Assembly (NCBI RefSeq): GCF_001482385.1
Contig: NZ_CP013611.1
Coordinates: forward strand, 248,001 to 312,000
From: Pseudoalteromonas rubra
GTDB taxonomy: Bacteria; Pseudomonadota; Gammaproteobacteria; Enterobacterales; Alteromonadaceae
Length of the DNA: 64,000 nt
Reading direction: 5' to 3'
Part shown: piece by piece, positions 1 through 8,175 of the stretch
Numbering within the stretch: the first letter of the stretch is position 1
Layout of the letters: the number at the start of each line of letters is the position of its first letter
The notes under the pieces: generated by a model
Told to the model about the DNA's origin: nothing
Database searches by the model: none
What the model saw: only the letters and a program-made list of their open reading frames with translations
Translations under genes and position numbers: made by a program

Positions 1-904
1 GGTAAATCGGTGCAAAAGCCTCAGCTTTATCAATTTCGCTCAACAATACCCAGTTCAGATTTTCAAACTGAAAGGGCATATAGGCAGACAAGACCGGGTT
101 GCCGTTATAATCAATGATTAGTTTAGTTTCAGAGAACCCCTGCAAACCGCGTCTGACCGCGTAGGTATCGACTCCGTTATGGGCAACTGAACCTGCAAAG
201 CTTGCCGTCACACTGTGTGCAACGGGATCCAGGTAAGAGTCTGAACGCATTCTTAAATCTGAGCCGACCAGGTAAGACTCACCCGTTTTACCCATACCAT
301 CGCGTTGTTGCATGATGTCGTTGATGGTATCAATAGCGATTTGCAAAGCAATAACAGAGTGTGTTCGTCCGTTAATTTGGATTGGGACGCCTATAAAGGC
401 AGCTGGTTCATTGTTACTGGGGGCATACCGTTGGTAGTCAGTAATAGAAAACTGCATACGATTGAGTGCATTGCGAAACAACTGTGCCAGCCCGGAGTCG
501 CGATAGGGCCCGGTTCTTAGGTTGGTCTTATAATCGCTCTCCTGTGCGACGGTGTAACCAATAAAGCCGTCAGTGTCTATGATGAACAAGTCATAAAACC
601 CTTTCTGTTCAATAAAGTGTTTAAACAAAGCATGGTTTTTATGCGCTAATTGAGCTGTAGTTGCATGTACTTCAGTACTGGCGATTTGTTGCCATTGTGC
701 GGCAATCAGACTTAAATCTGCCTTGCGTGCCTGAAAGTAATCGTCAATTTGGCGATGTTTAATATGTTTGATTGAGGTCAGCTGATTATAAGCCTGACGT
801 TCCAACGCATCGGATGCGGTCATCAAGGATGTGATTGCCATAAATGCGGCGGGCAGTAAGCCAACCAGTAAGAATGAAATCAACAAACGTAGTTTGGTGG
901 ACAT
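1..904 (-). CDS. Methyl-accepting chemotaxis protein, N-terminal sensor part (3' end outside window)
   Basis: The reverse strand reads without a stop from an ATG at 904 to the window edge, giving about 301 residues. Residues 1-30 are one hydrophobic segment after a short basic start (MSTKLRLLISFLLVGLLPAA). A helical stretch and an extracytoplasmic sensor follow, with the look of a double Cache domain (FIIDTDGFIGYTV, then GKTGESYLVGSDLRMRSDS near residue 215). This N-terminal layout is typical of chemoreceptors, but the HAMP and signalling domains would lie beyond position 1, so a Cache-type histidine kinase or diguanylate cyclase cannot be excluded. An AGG sits about 9 bases upstream of the ATG. 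Confidence 0.75.
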   Translation of the reverse strand, partial: MSTKLRLLISFLLVGLLPAAFMAITSLMTASDALERQAYNQLTSIKHIKHRQIDDYFQARKADLSLIAAQWQQIASTEVHATTAQLAHKNHALFKHFIEQKGFYDLFIIDTDGFIGYTVAQESDYKTNLRTGPYRDSGLAQLFRNALNRMQFSITDYQRYAPSNNEPAAFIGVPIQINGRTHSVIALQIAIDTINDIMQQRDGMGKTGESYLVGSDLRMRSDSYLDPVAHSVTASFAGSVAHNGVDTYAVRRGLQGFSETKLIIDYNGNPVLSAYMPFQFENLNWVLLSEIDKAEAFAPIY

Positions 905-1103
905 GGAGTACCTGACTTTAGGTTATTTTGCTAATTGCAATTAAAAGTGATTATCTTCACACATTGTAAACAAAAATCCCTTTAGTGGGAACTCTTATGG
1001 GCAGAAAGTTAAAAAAAAGAAACTAAATTCTTATTTTTGTATCGGTATTTTGCTGTTTACATCGTTCTATGGAATTGTCTGGCAGGGATCTGCGTTGTCG
1101 GTA

Positions 1104-1123
1104 CCGGATGCCGGCGCATCCGG
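1104..1123. repeat. Perfect GC-rich stem-loop (8-bp arms)
   Basis: CCGGATGC and GCATCCGG flank a CGGC loop. No T-tract follows on either strand, so this is not a standard terminator. It resembles REP-type palindromes in composition. I see no second copy in this window. The remainder of 905-1131 holds nothing I can assign beyond the upstream region of the receptor gene. Confidence 0.5.
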
Positions 1124-1131
1124 AACACTTT

Positions 1132-1305
1132 ATACCAATTTCGCTTAATACCTGTTTAATTTTAAGGCGTAAATATAACGCTAATGGCGTAAAAAATTTC
1201 TCATTTAGAACCTTATACCTTAGACATAGGTTCACAAATTTTAGCCTTGTTATCGACCCTACTTTCTCGCCTTAAAATAGAACACTTAACTAAGCAAATT
1301 GGTAT
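1132..1305. mobile_element. Probable MITE-like non-coding element with terminal inverted repeats
   Basis: The left end reads ATACCAATTTCGCTTAATA and the right end, on the other strand, ATACCAATTTGCTTAGTTA, so the outer 10 bases are perfect inverted repeats and the next bases are partly conserved. The 174-base element is AT-rich and has no convincing reading frame, as expected for a non-autonomous element mobilised in trans. Its right end lies 3 bases from the ttcA stop codon. I see no clear target-site duplication. A similar end sequence recurs at 43990. Identity as a MITE is inferred from structure only. Confidence 0.5.
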
Positions 1306-1308
1306 GAT

Positions 1309-2226
1309 TTAGCTAAGCTCAATAGCCTGGATCTGAACGATTTGATCGTCCTCATCCTGTGCTGTGCTTTGTGGCGCGTCAGGGAATTGTGGTTTATCGA
1401 GTGCAATGTCCCCGCCATCAATGATGTCGTCTTTTTGTAAACCCTGAAAATCAAACAGAGCATGATCGGCAAGGTGGGAAGGAACAACATTTTGCATGGC
1501 AGTAAAAATACTTTCAACTCTGCCTGGGTGAGAGTTATTCCACTCGTTGAGCATCGCTTTGACATGCTTACGCTGCAGGTTTTCTTGTGAGCCACATAGA
1601 TTACAGGGGATGATGGGGAAAGCCTGGCTTTGCGCATACTGCGCGATATCAGCTTCTTTACAGTAGGCCAGAGGACGTATCACCATATGCTGACCATCAT
1701 CACTCATCAGCTTAGGAGGCATGCCTTTTAACTTGCCGCCGTAAAACATGTTGAGGAACATGGTTTCAATCATATCGTCTCTGTGATGACCCAGCGCTAT
1801 TTTAGTCGCACCCATTTCTTTTGCCGTGCGGTACAAGATACCACGGCGCAGGCGTGAACACAGCGAGCAGGTGGTTTTACCCTCTGGGATCTTATCCTTT
1901 ACGATTGAATAGGTGTCTTCCTCAACAATCTTATACTCAATGCCAAGGGTATCGAGATATTCGGGTAAGATATGTTCAGGGAACCCGGGTTGCTTCTGAT
2001 CCAGGTTAATGGCGAATACATCGAACTTGATAGGGGCAACACGCTGAAGGTGCTGTAGTACGTCCAGTAAGGTGTAGCTATCTTTACCGCCAGACAGACA
2101 AACCATGACGCGGTCACCCTCTTCGATCATATTAAAATCGCCAACAGCCTGACCGGCCAGCCTTCGTAAGCGTTTTTGCAACTTGTTAAGGCTATATGCT
2201 TGCTTTGCTTCTTGTGAGTGAGACAC
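1309..2226 (-). CDS. ttcA: tRNA 2-thiocytidine(32) synthetase TtcA
   Basis: This 305-residue protein matches TtcA, which thiolates cytidine 32 of certain tRNAs using ATP and a [4Fe-4S] cluster. The PP-loop ATP-binding motif SGGKDS is at about residues 45-50. Two CxxC motifs follow, CSLC near residue 121 and CNLC near residue 209, as expected for cluster ligands. Length is close to the roughly 310 residues usual for the family. The gene is last in the fnr-uspE-ttcA run, an order common in related marine genera. A MITE-like element lies just beyond its stop codon. Confidence 0.95.
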   Translation of the reverse strand: MSHSQEAKQAYSLNKLQKRLRRLAGQAVGDFNMIEEGDRVMVCLSGGKDSYTLLDVLQHLQRVAPIKFDVFAINLDQKQPGFPEHILPEYLDTLGIEYKIVEEDTYSIVKDKIPEGKTTCSLCSRLRRGILYRTAKEMGATKIALGHHRDDMIETMFLNMFYGGKLKGMPPKLMSDDGQHMVIRPLAYCKEADIAQYAQSQAFPIIPCNLCGSQENLQRKHVKAMLNEWNNSHPGRVESIFTAMQNVVPSHLADHALFDFQGLQKDDIIDGGDIALDKPQFPDAPQSTAQDEDDQIVQIQAIELS

Positions 2227-2338
2227 TCGCCCCCCTATGTAAAAATGACGGCAAAAATAAATAAGGGCGCATTATACCGCCAGACCAGTAAACTGCAATA
2301 TTAGCGGTGTGAATACATGCAGGCTCAGAGGGAGAGGG

Positions 2339-2364
2339 GATCGGCACTTGACTCTGTGCCGATC
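2339..2364 (-). terminator. Stem-loop just downstream of uspE, terminator uncertain
   Basis: GATCGGCAC and GTGCCGATC form a perfect 9-bp stem with an 8-base loop, starting 12 bases after the uspE stop. The 3' side on the minus strand is C-rich rather than T-rich, so intrinsic termination is doubtful. It could stabilise the uspE mRNA end instead. Confidence 0.35.
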
Positions 2365-2376
2365 TGAGCGCGTGGT

Positions 2377-3300
2377 TTATTGTGCGAGTGGGCTTGTGTA
2401 ACCATCCGGTTTCAGCGCCAGTACATCACAGTCCAGGCTGTCAATCACGTGTTCTGCGGTATTACCTACGAGTGCAGCGCTAAGACCCGTTCGTCCGACG
2501 GTACCGATCACAACCAGCTCTGTATTTTTCTCTTTCGCAATATGGGGGATTACATCTTCAGGAAGTCCTTCCTTTATCACACATTGTGAATCGCTCAACC
2601 CAAAGCGTTGTGCCAGAGCCCAGGTTTCCTCTTCGTGATGTTTCTTGACTGCCTCATTGTATTGAGATGGATTGAATTCAGGTATCTCTATGGCAATATT
2701 CACTGGTGTTGCCGGGTAGGTGTTGACCAGGCTTAAAGAGGCGTTGGCAAGTTGACACAGAAATTGTGCATCTTTAATTATACGATGGTTTAGCGCCTGG
2801 TGTTGCTCGTCATCACTCACCGCATTGACTGCTGCAAGTATCTCCCCTTTTTCTGGCCAGGCATGATCTTTGACTAACAATACCGGAGCCGGGCACTTTC
2901 TGATCAGGTGCCAGTCTGTCGGTGTAAAGATCACAGACTTAAGCGTGTCATGTTGATGGGTGGCTTTGATGACGAGGTCAAACTCGTGCTCGAGTACCGT
3001 TTTGATTATGGCTTCATAAGGTCGGTTATGCCACACGACTTTGGTCTCTATATCAATATTTTGATAGCCACTGGTGAGTTCTGAGAGCCAGGCCTCGCGG
3101 TCTTTAATTACAGCTTCTCTCATCGCCTCACGCTCTTCTCGTGATAACATCGTCGTCATCTCATAAGAGAAGTCATAAATTGATAAAAAAGCGGTGATTT
3201 TGGCACCTGTTTTTTGCGCCAGACTGATAGAACGATCCAGGCTGTTCTGTTGTTGTTTGGTCGGATCTATGACGGTGAGAATGCGTTTGATTTGTTCCAT
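2377..3300 (-). CDS. uspE: Universal stress protein UspE (tandem Usp domains)
   Basis: This 307-residue cytoplasmic protein has two Usp domains in tandem. The first starts with KRILTVIDPTKQQQNSL; the second ends with the signature ELVVIGTVGRTGLSAALVGN followed by AEHVIDSLDCDVLALKP. That is the UspE arrangement, with length close to the enterobacterial protein (about 316). A GGAG lies 9 bases before the ATG. It sits between fnr and ttcA on the same strand, and the conserved link to fnr suggests a role in low-oxygen or growth-arrest physiology. The exact biochemical role of UspE is not established. Confidence 0.92.
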   Translation of the reverse strand: MEQIKRILTVIDPTKQQQNSLDRSISLAQKTGAKITAFLSIYDFSYEMTTMLSREEREAMREAVIKDREAWLSELTSGYQNIDIETKVVWHNRPYEAIIKTVLEHEFDLVIKATHQHDTLKSVIFTPTDWHLIRKCPAPVLLVKDHAWPEKGEILAAVNAVSDDEQHQALNHRIIKDAQFLCQLANASLSLVNTYPATPVNIAIEIPEFNPSQYNEAVKKHHEEETWALAQRFGLSDSQCVIKEGLPEDVIPHIAKEKNTELVVIGTVGRTGLSAALVGNTAEHVIDSLDCDVLALKPDGYTSPLAQ

Positions 3301-3400
3301 AATGGGCTCCTTAATCTTGCAAGGACGATTTCATCTCTGTATATAGTGTAATCGAAATCGCCCTGGGATAAAGAAAAAGTGAGCCGTTAATTGCCTCAGA

Positions 3401-4129
3401 TCAAAGCGCAATTGCTGCGGCTTTAGCCAGTTCATCAATATCCAGAATCGTGATGAATTTACCTTCTACTTTAATGATCTCTGCCTTCTGGAAGCGACTT
3501 AACAGACGACTGATGGTCTCAACGGTCAATCCGAGATAATTGCCTATTTCTCCTCGCGTCATTGTGAAACGGAATTCTTTGCGAGAGAAGCCGCGCTCAC
3601 CAAAACGATTAGACAGGTTGTAGATGAAAGTTGCCAGACGCTCTTCAGCGGTCTTTTTGTTGAGCAACAACAGCATTTCCTGATCATAGTTGATCTCACT
3701 GCTCATCAGGCGCATGATCTGTTGTCTGAGTTTTGGCAGCTTGCCTGCCAGCTCATCTAAAGTGTCAAAGGGGATTTCACAAACCATGGAGGTTTCCAGA
3801 GCTTGTGCAAAGCTCTGATGCTGCATCTTATTGATGGCATCAAAACCCACTAAGTCACCAGCCAGGTGAAACCCTGTGATTTGCTCGTCACCTTGTTCTG
3901 AAATAGTGTAGGATTTAAACGATCCGGAACGTACAGCAAAAATTGAGTTGAGTTCGCTACCGGATTCGAACAAAAAGTCCCCTTTGTGAAGGGGTTTTTT
4001 ACGCTCGATGATTTCATCCAGCTTGTCCATTTCGCTACCATTTAGAGAAAAGGGCAGGCACAGTTGGCTGATACTGCAGTTATTGCAGCTGATAGTACAT
4101 TGACTTTTTGAACGATTACTTAAATCCAT
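3401..4129 (-). CDS. fnr: Fnr/EtrA oxygen-sensing transcription regulator
   Basis: An Fnr homologue with an intact [4Fe-4S] ligand set: an N-terminal cluster [14 protein letters not shown] and an internal Cys in SMVCEIPF. The cyclic-nucleotide-type fold ([20 protein letters not shown]) and the helix-turn-helix with [12 protein letters not shown], the DNA-reading helix, are both present. Loss of the cluster by oxygen should inactivate it. I chose the ATG at 4129 (242 residues) because ACGGA precedes it at a good distance; an upstream in-frame start at 4183 adds 18 residues not typical of Fnr and has no ribosome site. It is likely to control the adjacent cbb3 oxidase genes. Confidence 0.93.
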   Translation of the reverse strand: MDLSNRSKSQCTISCNNCSISQLCLPFSLNGSEMDKLDEIIERKKPLHKGDFLFESGSELNSIFAVRSGSFKSYTISEQGDEQITGFHLAGDLVGFDAINKMQHQSFAQALETSMVCEIPFDTLDELAGKLPKLRQQIMRLMSSEINYDQEMLLLLNKKTAEERLATFIYNLSNRFGERGFSRKEFRFTMTRGEIGNYLGLTVETISRLLSRFQKAEIIKVEGKFITILDIDELAKAAAIAL

Positions 4130-4166
4130 AACAAATCCGTTATCTATGACGCACGTTAATGATATT

Positions 4167-4340
4167 CTATTAGATGTGGTCATATTTTAATACTTGAACT
4201 TTGCGATATCTGGTACCCAGATATACCATCTATTAGTTGAGTTTTAGGCATTAAACATCAAAGAACCAAACCGCGTATTGATCATTTTTGGTCAAAAAAC
4301 TCCCATTTCTCGACCAAAATAAATGACTCTCATCTAATAG
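4167..4340. promoter_or_regulatory. Upstream region of fnr with repeated CTATTAG motifs
   Basis: The motif CTATTAGATG occurs at 4167-4176, CTATTAGTTGAG at 4230-4241, and the inverted copy CTCATCTAATAG at 4329-4340. The last two match at 11 of 12 positions when one is reversed. Between them is a palindrome, ATATCTGG-TAC-CCAGATAT, at 4206-4224. These may be operators for a dimeric regulator acting on fnr. No canonical FNR box is visible here. Function is inferred from symmetry and position only. Confidence 0.4.
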
Positions 4341-4356
4341 TATTACTGACTCTAGA

Positions 4357-5028
4357 TTAATGTACTAGTTTATCCGTTGCAATGATTAGTAGATAAAAGC
4401 CATACCAAATAAAAATATTGCCTAACGCAATCCGTGTTGCTTGGTGATTTAAAAACGTACTGAGCATTTGAGCGGATTGACCCACCGCCAGCATGGCTGG
4501 AAAAGTACCGAGTGCAAAGGCTGCCATTATGAGGGCGCCACTTAAGCTGCTGCTCGCTTGCAAACTCCAGGTTAGGGCGGAATAGACTAACCCACAGGGG
4601 AGCCAGCCCCATAGTGCACCATATGCCAATGCTTTGGATTTTCTGTCGATAGGGAGCAAATACTTGTTAAGCTGAACAAGACGTTGCCAAAGCAACCATT
4701 TGCCAGCTTTTTCTAGCCAGTTAAGCGTGGCTGCCAGGCGCATGACATATACACCAACCAGCAGCATAAAGACGCCGCTAAGCACATTCAGCGTATTTGC
4801 AAATAATGTGCTTTGTTTGGCAAATGCGGCGCCTAGCCCGGCTACCAGTGCACCGGCCACCATATAGCTGCCTAGCCTGCCCAGGTTGTATAAGAGTGTG
4901 GTCACAAAAGCGGACTGTTTGGTCTGGGCGAGTTGCAGGCTTGATGCAATACCACCACACATGACTAAACAGTGACCGCTACCGACCAAACCCATGACAA
5001 AGGCACTAAATAGACTTATCTCGGTCAT
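4357..5028 (-). CDS. TauE/SafE-family membrane protein linked to cbb3 oxidase biogenesis
   Basis: A 223-residue polytopic membrane protein with about six hydrophobic segments. It starts with GLVGSGHCLVMCGGIASSLQ, where the paired CxxxC/H residues in the first helix resemble a metal-binding site, and carries ALWGWLPCGLVYSAL in the middle. Proteins of this type (COG2836) commonly follow ccoS and are annotated as sulfite exporters or heavy-metal transporters; a role in copper handling for the oxidase is inferred from context. Its start overlaps the end of ccoS by 23 bases, so it belongs to the ccoHIS operon. Confidence 0.85.
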   Translation of the reverse strand: MTEISLFSAFVMGLVGSGHCLVMCGGIASSLQLAQTKQSAFVTTLLYNLGRLGSYMVAGALVAGLGAAFAKQSTLFANTLNVLSGVFMLLVGVYVMRLAATLNWLEKAGKWLLWQRLVQLNKYLLPIDRKSKALAYGALWGWLPCGLVYSALTWSLQASSSLSGALIMAAFALGTFPAMLAVGQSAQMLSTFLNHQATRIALGNIFIWYGFYLLIIATDKLVH

Positions 5029-5188
5029 TGCTTTTGTTGTGTTGCTCTTTGTCGTCTTCGAACAGGATGCTGTGTCCTTGCTTATTTAGATCAGAAAACT
5101 GTTCGCTTTTGACGGCCCAAAAAAATACCCCAATTGCGATGATGACAAATAAAATCGCGATGGGAATAAGGATGTAAATAATACTCAT
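5006..5188 (-). CDS. ccoS: Cytochrome cbb3 oxidase maturation protein CcoS
   Basis: A 60-residue protein with one N-terminal transmembrane helix (MSIIYILIPIAILFVIIAIG) followed by FFWAVKSEQFSDLNKQG, the usual CcoS pattern, and a charged tail. CcoS is needed for insertion of heme and copper into CcoN in species where it has been tested. Its ATG overlaps the ccoI stop codon (ATGA), so it is translationally coupled to the copper ATPase. Confidence 0.93.
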   Translation of the reverse strand: MSIIYILIPIAILFVIIAIGVFFWAVKSEQFSDLNKQGHSILFEDDKEQHNKSNDRDKSI

Positions 5189-7560
5189 AGCTTCAATAAC
5201 CTTAGGGAGTTAGTGATCACCAGAATTGAGCTCGCAGACATACCAATGACAGCCACCCAAGGAGGCACTAATCCCATCGCAGCGAGCGGTAAGATTGAAC
5301 CATTATAACAAAGTGACAAAGCGAGGTTCTGTTTTATCACTGTTTTGGTTTTTTTAGCAACCAGGTGTAGCGTTTGCAGTGACTTCAGGTCGCTGTTAAG
5401 CAGGACTACATCGGCGGTATTTTTTGAAATATCTGCACCTGTCTCCATTGCGATGGATAGGTGTGCGCTGTTAAAGACCGGGCTATCGTTTACACCATCG
5501 CCAACCATGCCAACGATATGTTGCTGTGCAGACCAGGATTCAACCTGTTGCTGCTTATCTTGCGGAGAGCAGGCATTTTTGTAGGTATCTAATCCCAGCT
5601 CCAAAGCCAGATCTTTGACCGCATTTGAGCTGTCGCCGCTCAGCAAATGGCAGCTCAGGCCCTGACCCTGGGCATAATGGATTATCTCGGGCGCGCTATG
5701 TCGAACTTTGTCTGCCAGATAGAAGTCAGCGACTGGTTGGTCATCGACAAACAGCGTTGCCTGAGCAAAAGAGCTGTGATTGCCAAACCAGGCTGATTTA
5801 CCGATAGCAACAGGTTGTTGATTAAATAGGGCTTTTACACCGCTCCCCGTGACGACTTCAACATCACTTAGCTGCCTTGGAGACACTAGCTGTTCGGTAA
5901 ATGCTTTCGCGATTGGATGCTCGGAATAACGCTCCAGAGCAACGGCCAGTTCCATTACATCGGACTCCTGCCAGCTTTTGTCAAGTATGCTGATGGATTC
6001 GATAGAGAAACGCCCTTCGGTGAGGGTACCTGTTTTGTCAAACGCCATTCTGGTCAGTTTAGGCACAGTTTCAAGTACATGGCTTTCTTTGATTAGGATC
6101 CCCTTACGGGTGAGCGTTGCGACGGAACATGTGAGTGCAGTCGGAATTGCCAAGCTGAGAGCACATGGGCAAGTTGCAACTAGCACGGAAATGGTAACCC
6201 AAAATGCATGGGGTGGGTCTATCTGGTACCAGGCAACCGCAGTGATAGAGGCGAAAATCAATAAACAGGCGACAAACCACTGCGCCACTTTATCTGTGAC
6301 TTCGACGATTTTGGGGCGCTTTGTCAGAGCATTATGCTGTAGCTTTATGATTTGATTGAGTAGTGTATTTTGACCTACTTTGTTGATTTCAATAGTGATC
6401 ACGCCATCATGGTTGATGGTGCCGGCATAGACCTGATGAGTTTGGTATTTTTTAACGGGTAAGTGTTCACCCGTCATCATAGATTCGTCTACGGTTGTAG
6501 AGCCTGAGATTAATACGCCATCGGCCGGGATGGTTTCACCGGGTTTGATCATAATCTGATCGCTCAGTTGCAAGCTTTTCGCAGCAACGATTTTTTGCTC
6601 GCCATCGGGCAATAATTTACGTGCGGTCAGTGGTAACAGTTTTTGCAAGTTAGCAGTAAATTCGCTGGCCTTCAGCCTGGCCCGAAATTCCAGGTATTTA
6701 CCGAGTAAAAGCAAAAAGGTAAACATACAAATGGATTCAAAATAGACTTCGCCCACAGACATTACCGTGGCATAGCAGCTCGCAGCGTATGCACCAAAGA
6801 TAGCCAGGGAGACGGGGAGATCCATATTGAGCTGTTTGGCTTTGAGCCCTTTAATGGCATTGGTCAGAAATGGCATGGCTGAGTAGAGGATCACCGGAGA
6901 GGCCAAAAATAAACTGATCCACCGGAAATACTGCTCGAAATTGTCTTCCATCCCGGAAAACATGCCAAAGTACATGGCAAACGCAAACATCATGACTTGC
7001 ATGGTCATGAGGCCCGCAACACCTAGTCGGCGTAAATAGGCTTTGGCGACAGTTTGCTTTTGTGCGGCTTCGTCGTCGGCCTGAAAAGGGTAGGCCTTAT
7101 AACCAATTTGATGTAGTGACTTAATAATATCACTCAATTTACACTGCTGCGGTTGCCACAAGATCATGGCTCTGTGTGTTGATGTGTTGACGTCAACCCG
7201 TGCAACGCCTTTCAGTCCAAGTAATTGTTTCTCAATGAGCCAAGCGCAGGCCGCGCAGCTAATACCTTCGACACTGAGTAATACTTCCTGCAGCTCGCCT
7301 TGCTGACTGACAAAGTCTTGCTGTATTTCGGCATTGTCATAACTCAATAGTTCTTTTAGCTGTTCCGGAACCAGTTCTTCGACTTTACCTGCACTGTCGG
7401 TTCGAAATTTATAATAGTCGCTCATGCCCTGAGCTAGAATGGTTTCGGCGACCGCCTGACAGCCAGTGCAGCAGACAGGCTGAGGCTGGCCTTCAAATTG
7501 TACGTGAGCAGAAAACCCCGGCGGTACGGGCTCCAGACAATGAAAACAACTGGTTGTCAT
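5185..7560 (-). CDS. ccoI: Copper-exporting P1B-type ATPase CcoI for cbb3 oxidase assembly
   Basis: A 791-residue P-type ATPase. It has a Cys-rich N terminus (CFHCLEP and CCTGC), a heavy-metal-associated domain with GISCAACAWLIE near residue 95, and eight predicted membrane helices. The ion-binding CPC motif occurs in VATCPCALSLA, the phosphorylation motif is DKTGT, and the hinge is GDGVNDSP. CcoI exports Cu from the cytoplasm so that the CuB centre of CcoN can be loaded. It lies between ccoH and ccoS, 5 bases after ccoH and overlapping ccoS by 4 bases. Confidence 0.95.
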   Translation of the reverse strand: MTTSCFHCLEPVPPGFSAHVQFEGQPQPVCCTGCQAVAETILAQGMSDYYKFRTDSAGKVEELVPEQLKELLSYDNAEIQQDFVSQQGELQEVLLSVEGISCAACAWLIEKQLLGLKGVARVDVNTSTHRAMILWQPQQCKLSDIIKSLHQIGYKAYPFQADDEAAQKQTVAKAYLRRLGVAGLMTMQVMMFAFAMYFGMFSGMEDNFEQYFRWISLFLASPVILYSAMPFLTNAIKGLKAKQLNMDLPVSLAIFGAYAASCYATVMSVGEVYFESICMFTFLLLLGKYLEFRARLKASEFTANLQKLLPLTARKLLPDGEQKIVAAKSLQLSDQIMIKPGETIPADGVLISGSTTVDESMMTGEHLPVKKYQTHQVYAGTINHDGVITIEINKVGQNTLLNQIIKLQHNALTKRPKIVEVTDKVAQWFVACLLIFASITAVAWYQIDPPHAFWVTISVLVATCPCALSLAIPTALTCSVATLTRKGILIKESHVLETVPKLTRMAFDKTGTLTEGRFSIESISILDKSWQESDVMELAVALERYSEHPIAKAFTEQLVSPRQLSDVEVVTGSGVKALFNQQPVAIGKSAWFGNHSSFAQATLFVDDQPVADFYLADKVRHSAPEIIHYAQGQGLSCHLLSGDSSNAVKDLALELGLDTYKNACSPQDKQQQVESWSAQQHIVGMVGDGVNDSPVFNSAHLSIAMETGADISKNTADVVLLNSDLKSLQTLHLVAKKTKTVIKQNLALSLCYNGSILPLAAMGLVPPWVAVIGMSASSILVITNSLRLLKL

Positions 7561-7565
7561 AGTGT

Positions 7566-8057
7566 CTACTTATATTCTGGAGAAATGGCAACTTTCTGTG
7601 CAGTGGGCAACTGAAGCTTTTCTTTTAGCTTCCAGCTTTGGTCCATGGGCTCTAGAAAAACAGTGAATGCGCCATAATGTGGCTCATCCAGAATGGCAGT
7701 GAATTCACCTGCGGCATTGGCCAGCAGGGTGACTTCAAAGTCGTATTTCTTAACAGTGCGGTGATAAAAAGATGCTTTCAGTGCATTGACTTTACTGTGG
7801 TCACCTTTGGTGAAAGTAAAGCTGATTCTGTCTTCAGTGACATCAAGATCACCATGTAAATACAAGGCTTTAGCTTTATCGAACTTGCTGAGTTCAAGGT
7901 TAATGGCTTTGCCTTTTTTGTAGTAGTCGTCGACCACCATGTCTGGGCCATTACCGACGGCAAAAATCACTAAGAAAACGCAGGCAATAATGGTAACCAG
8001 CGGAAAAAACATTAAAAACCAAGGCCAAAAATTCTTATACCAGGGAGTAGGGTTCAT
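7566..8057 (-). CDS. ccoH: FixH/CcoH family protein
   Basis: A 163-residue protein with a short cytoplasmic start (MNPTPWYKNFWPWFL), one membrane helix, then a conserved VVDDYYKKGKAIN segment and a beta-rich periplasmic domain. This is the FixH/CcoH pattern. CcoH associates with the cbb3 oxidase and aids its stable assembly. It is the first gene of the ccoH-ccoI-ccoS-TauE operon, separated from ccoP by a terminator, so it probably has its own promoter within 8058-8116. The usual partner gene ccoG is not in this window. Confidence 0.92.
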   Translation of the reverse strand: MNPTPWYKNFWPWFLMFFPLVTIIACVFLVIFAVGNGPDMVVDDYYKKGKAINLELSKFDKAKALYLHGDLDVTEDRISFTFTKGDHSKVNALKASFYHRTVKKYDFEVTLLANAAGEFTAILDEPHYGAFTVFLEPMDQSWKLKEKLQLPTAQKVAISPEYK

Positions 8058-8116
8058 AACGACTCAACAGCTTAATTTCAGTGGCAATATTCTATCTTAT
8101 TTGGGATTAAATACCT

Positions 8117-8146
8117 AAAAAAAAGCCTCCGATTGGAGGCTTTTTT
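8117..8146 (-). terminator. Rho-independent terminator after ccoNOQP
   Basis: GCCTCC-GATT-GGAGGC (8125-8140) is flanked by an A-run on the left and T6 on the right, so it can work in both directions. On the minus strand the stem is followed by a run of eight T. It separates the structural operon ccoNOQP from the assembly operon ccoHIS. Confidence 0.9.
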
Positions 8147-8175
8147 GATCTTAAATAAACTTATAATCTATTCGA

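Noticed and set aside
1290..1637. 115-residue frame overlapping ttcA
   Set aside because: It is a shadow of ttcA in another frame and would begin inside it.
4278..4295. FNR-like site TTGAT...GGTCAA upstream of fnr
   Set aside because: The half-sites are 8 bases apart instead of 4, so it does not fit the FNR dimer.
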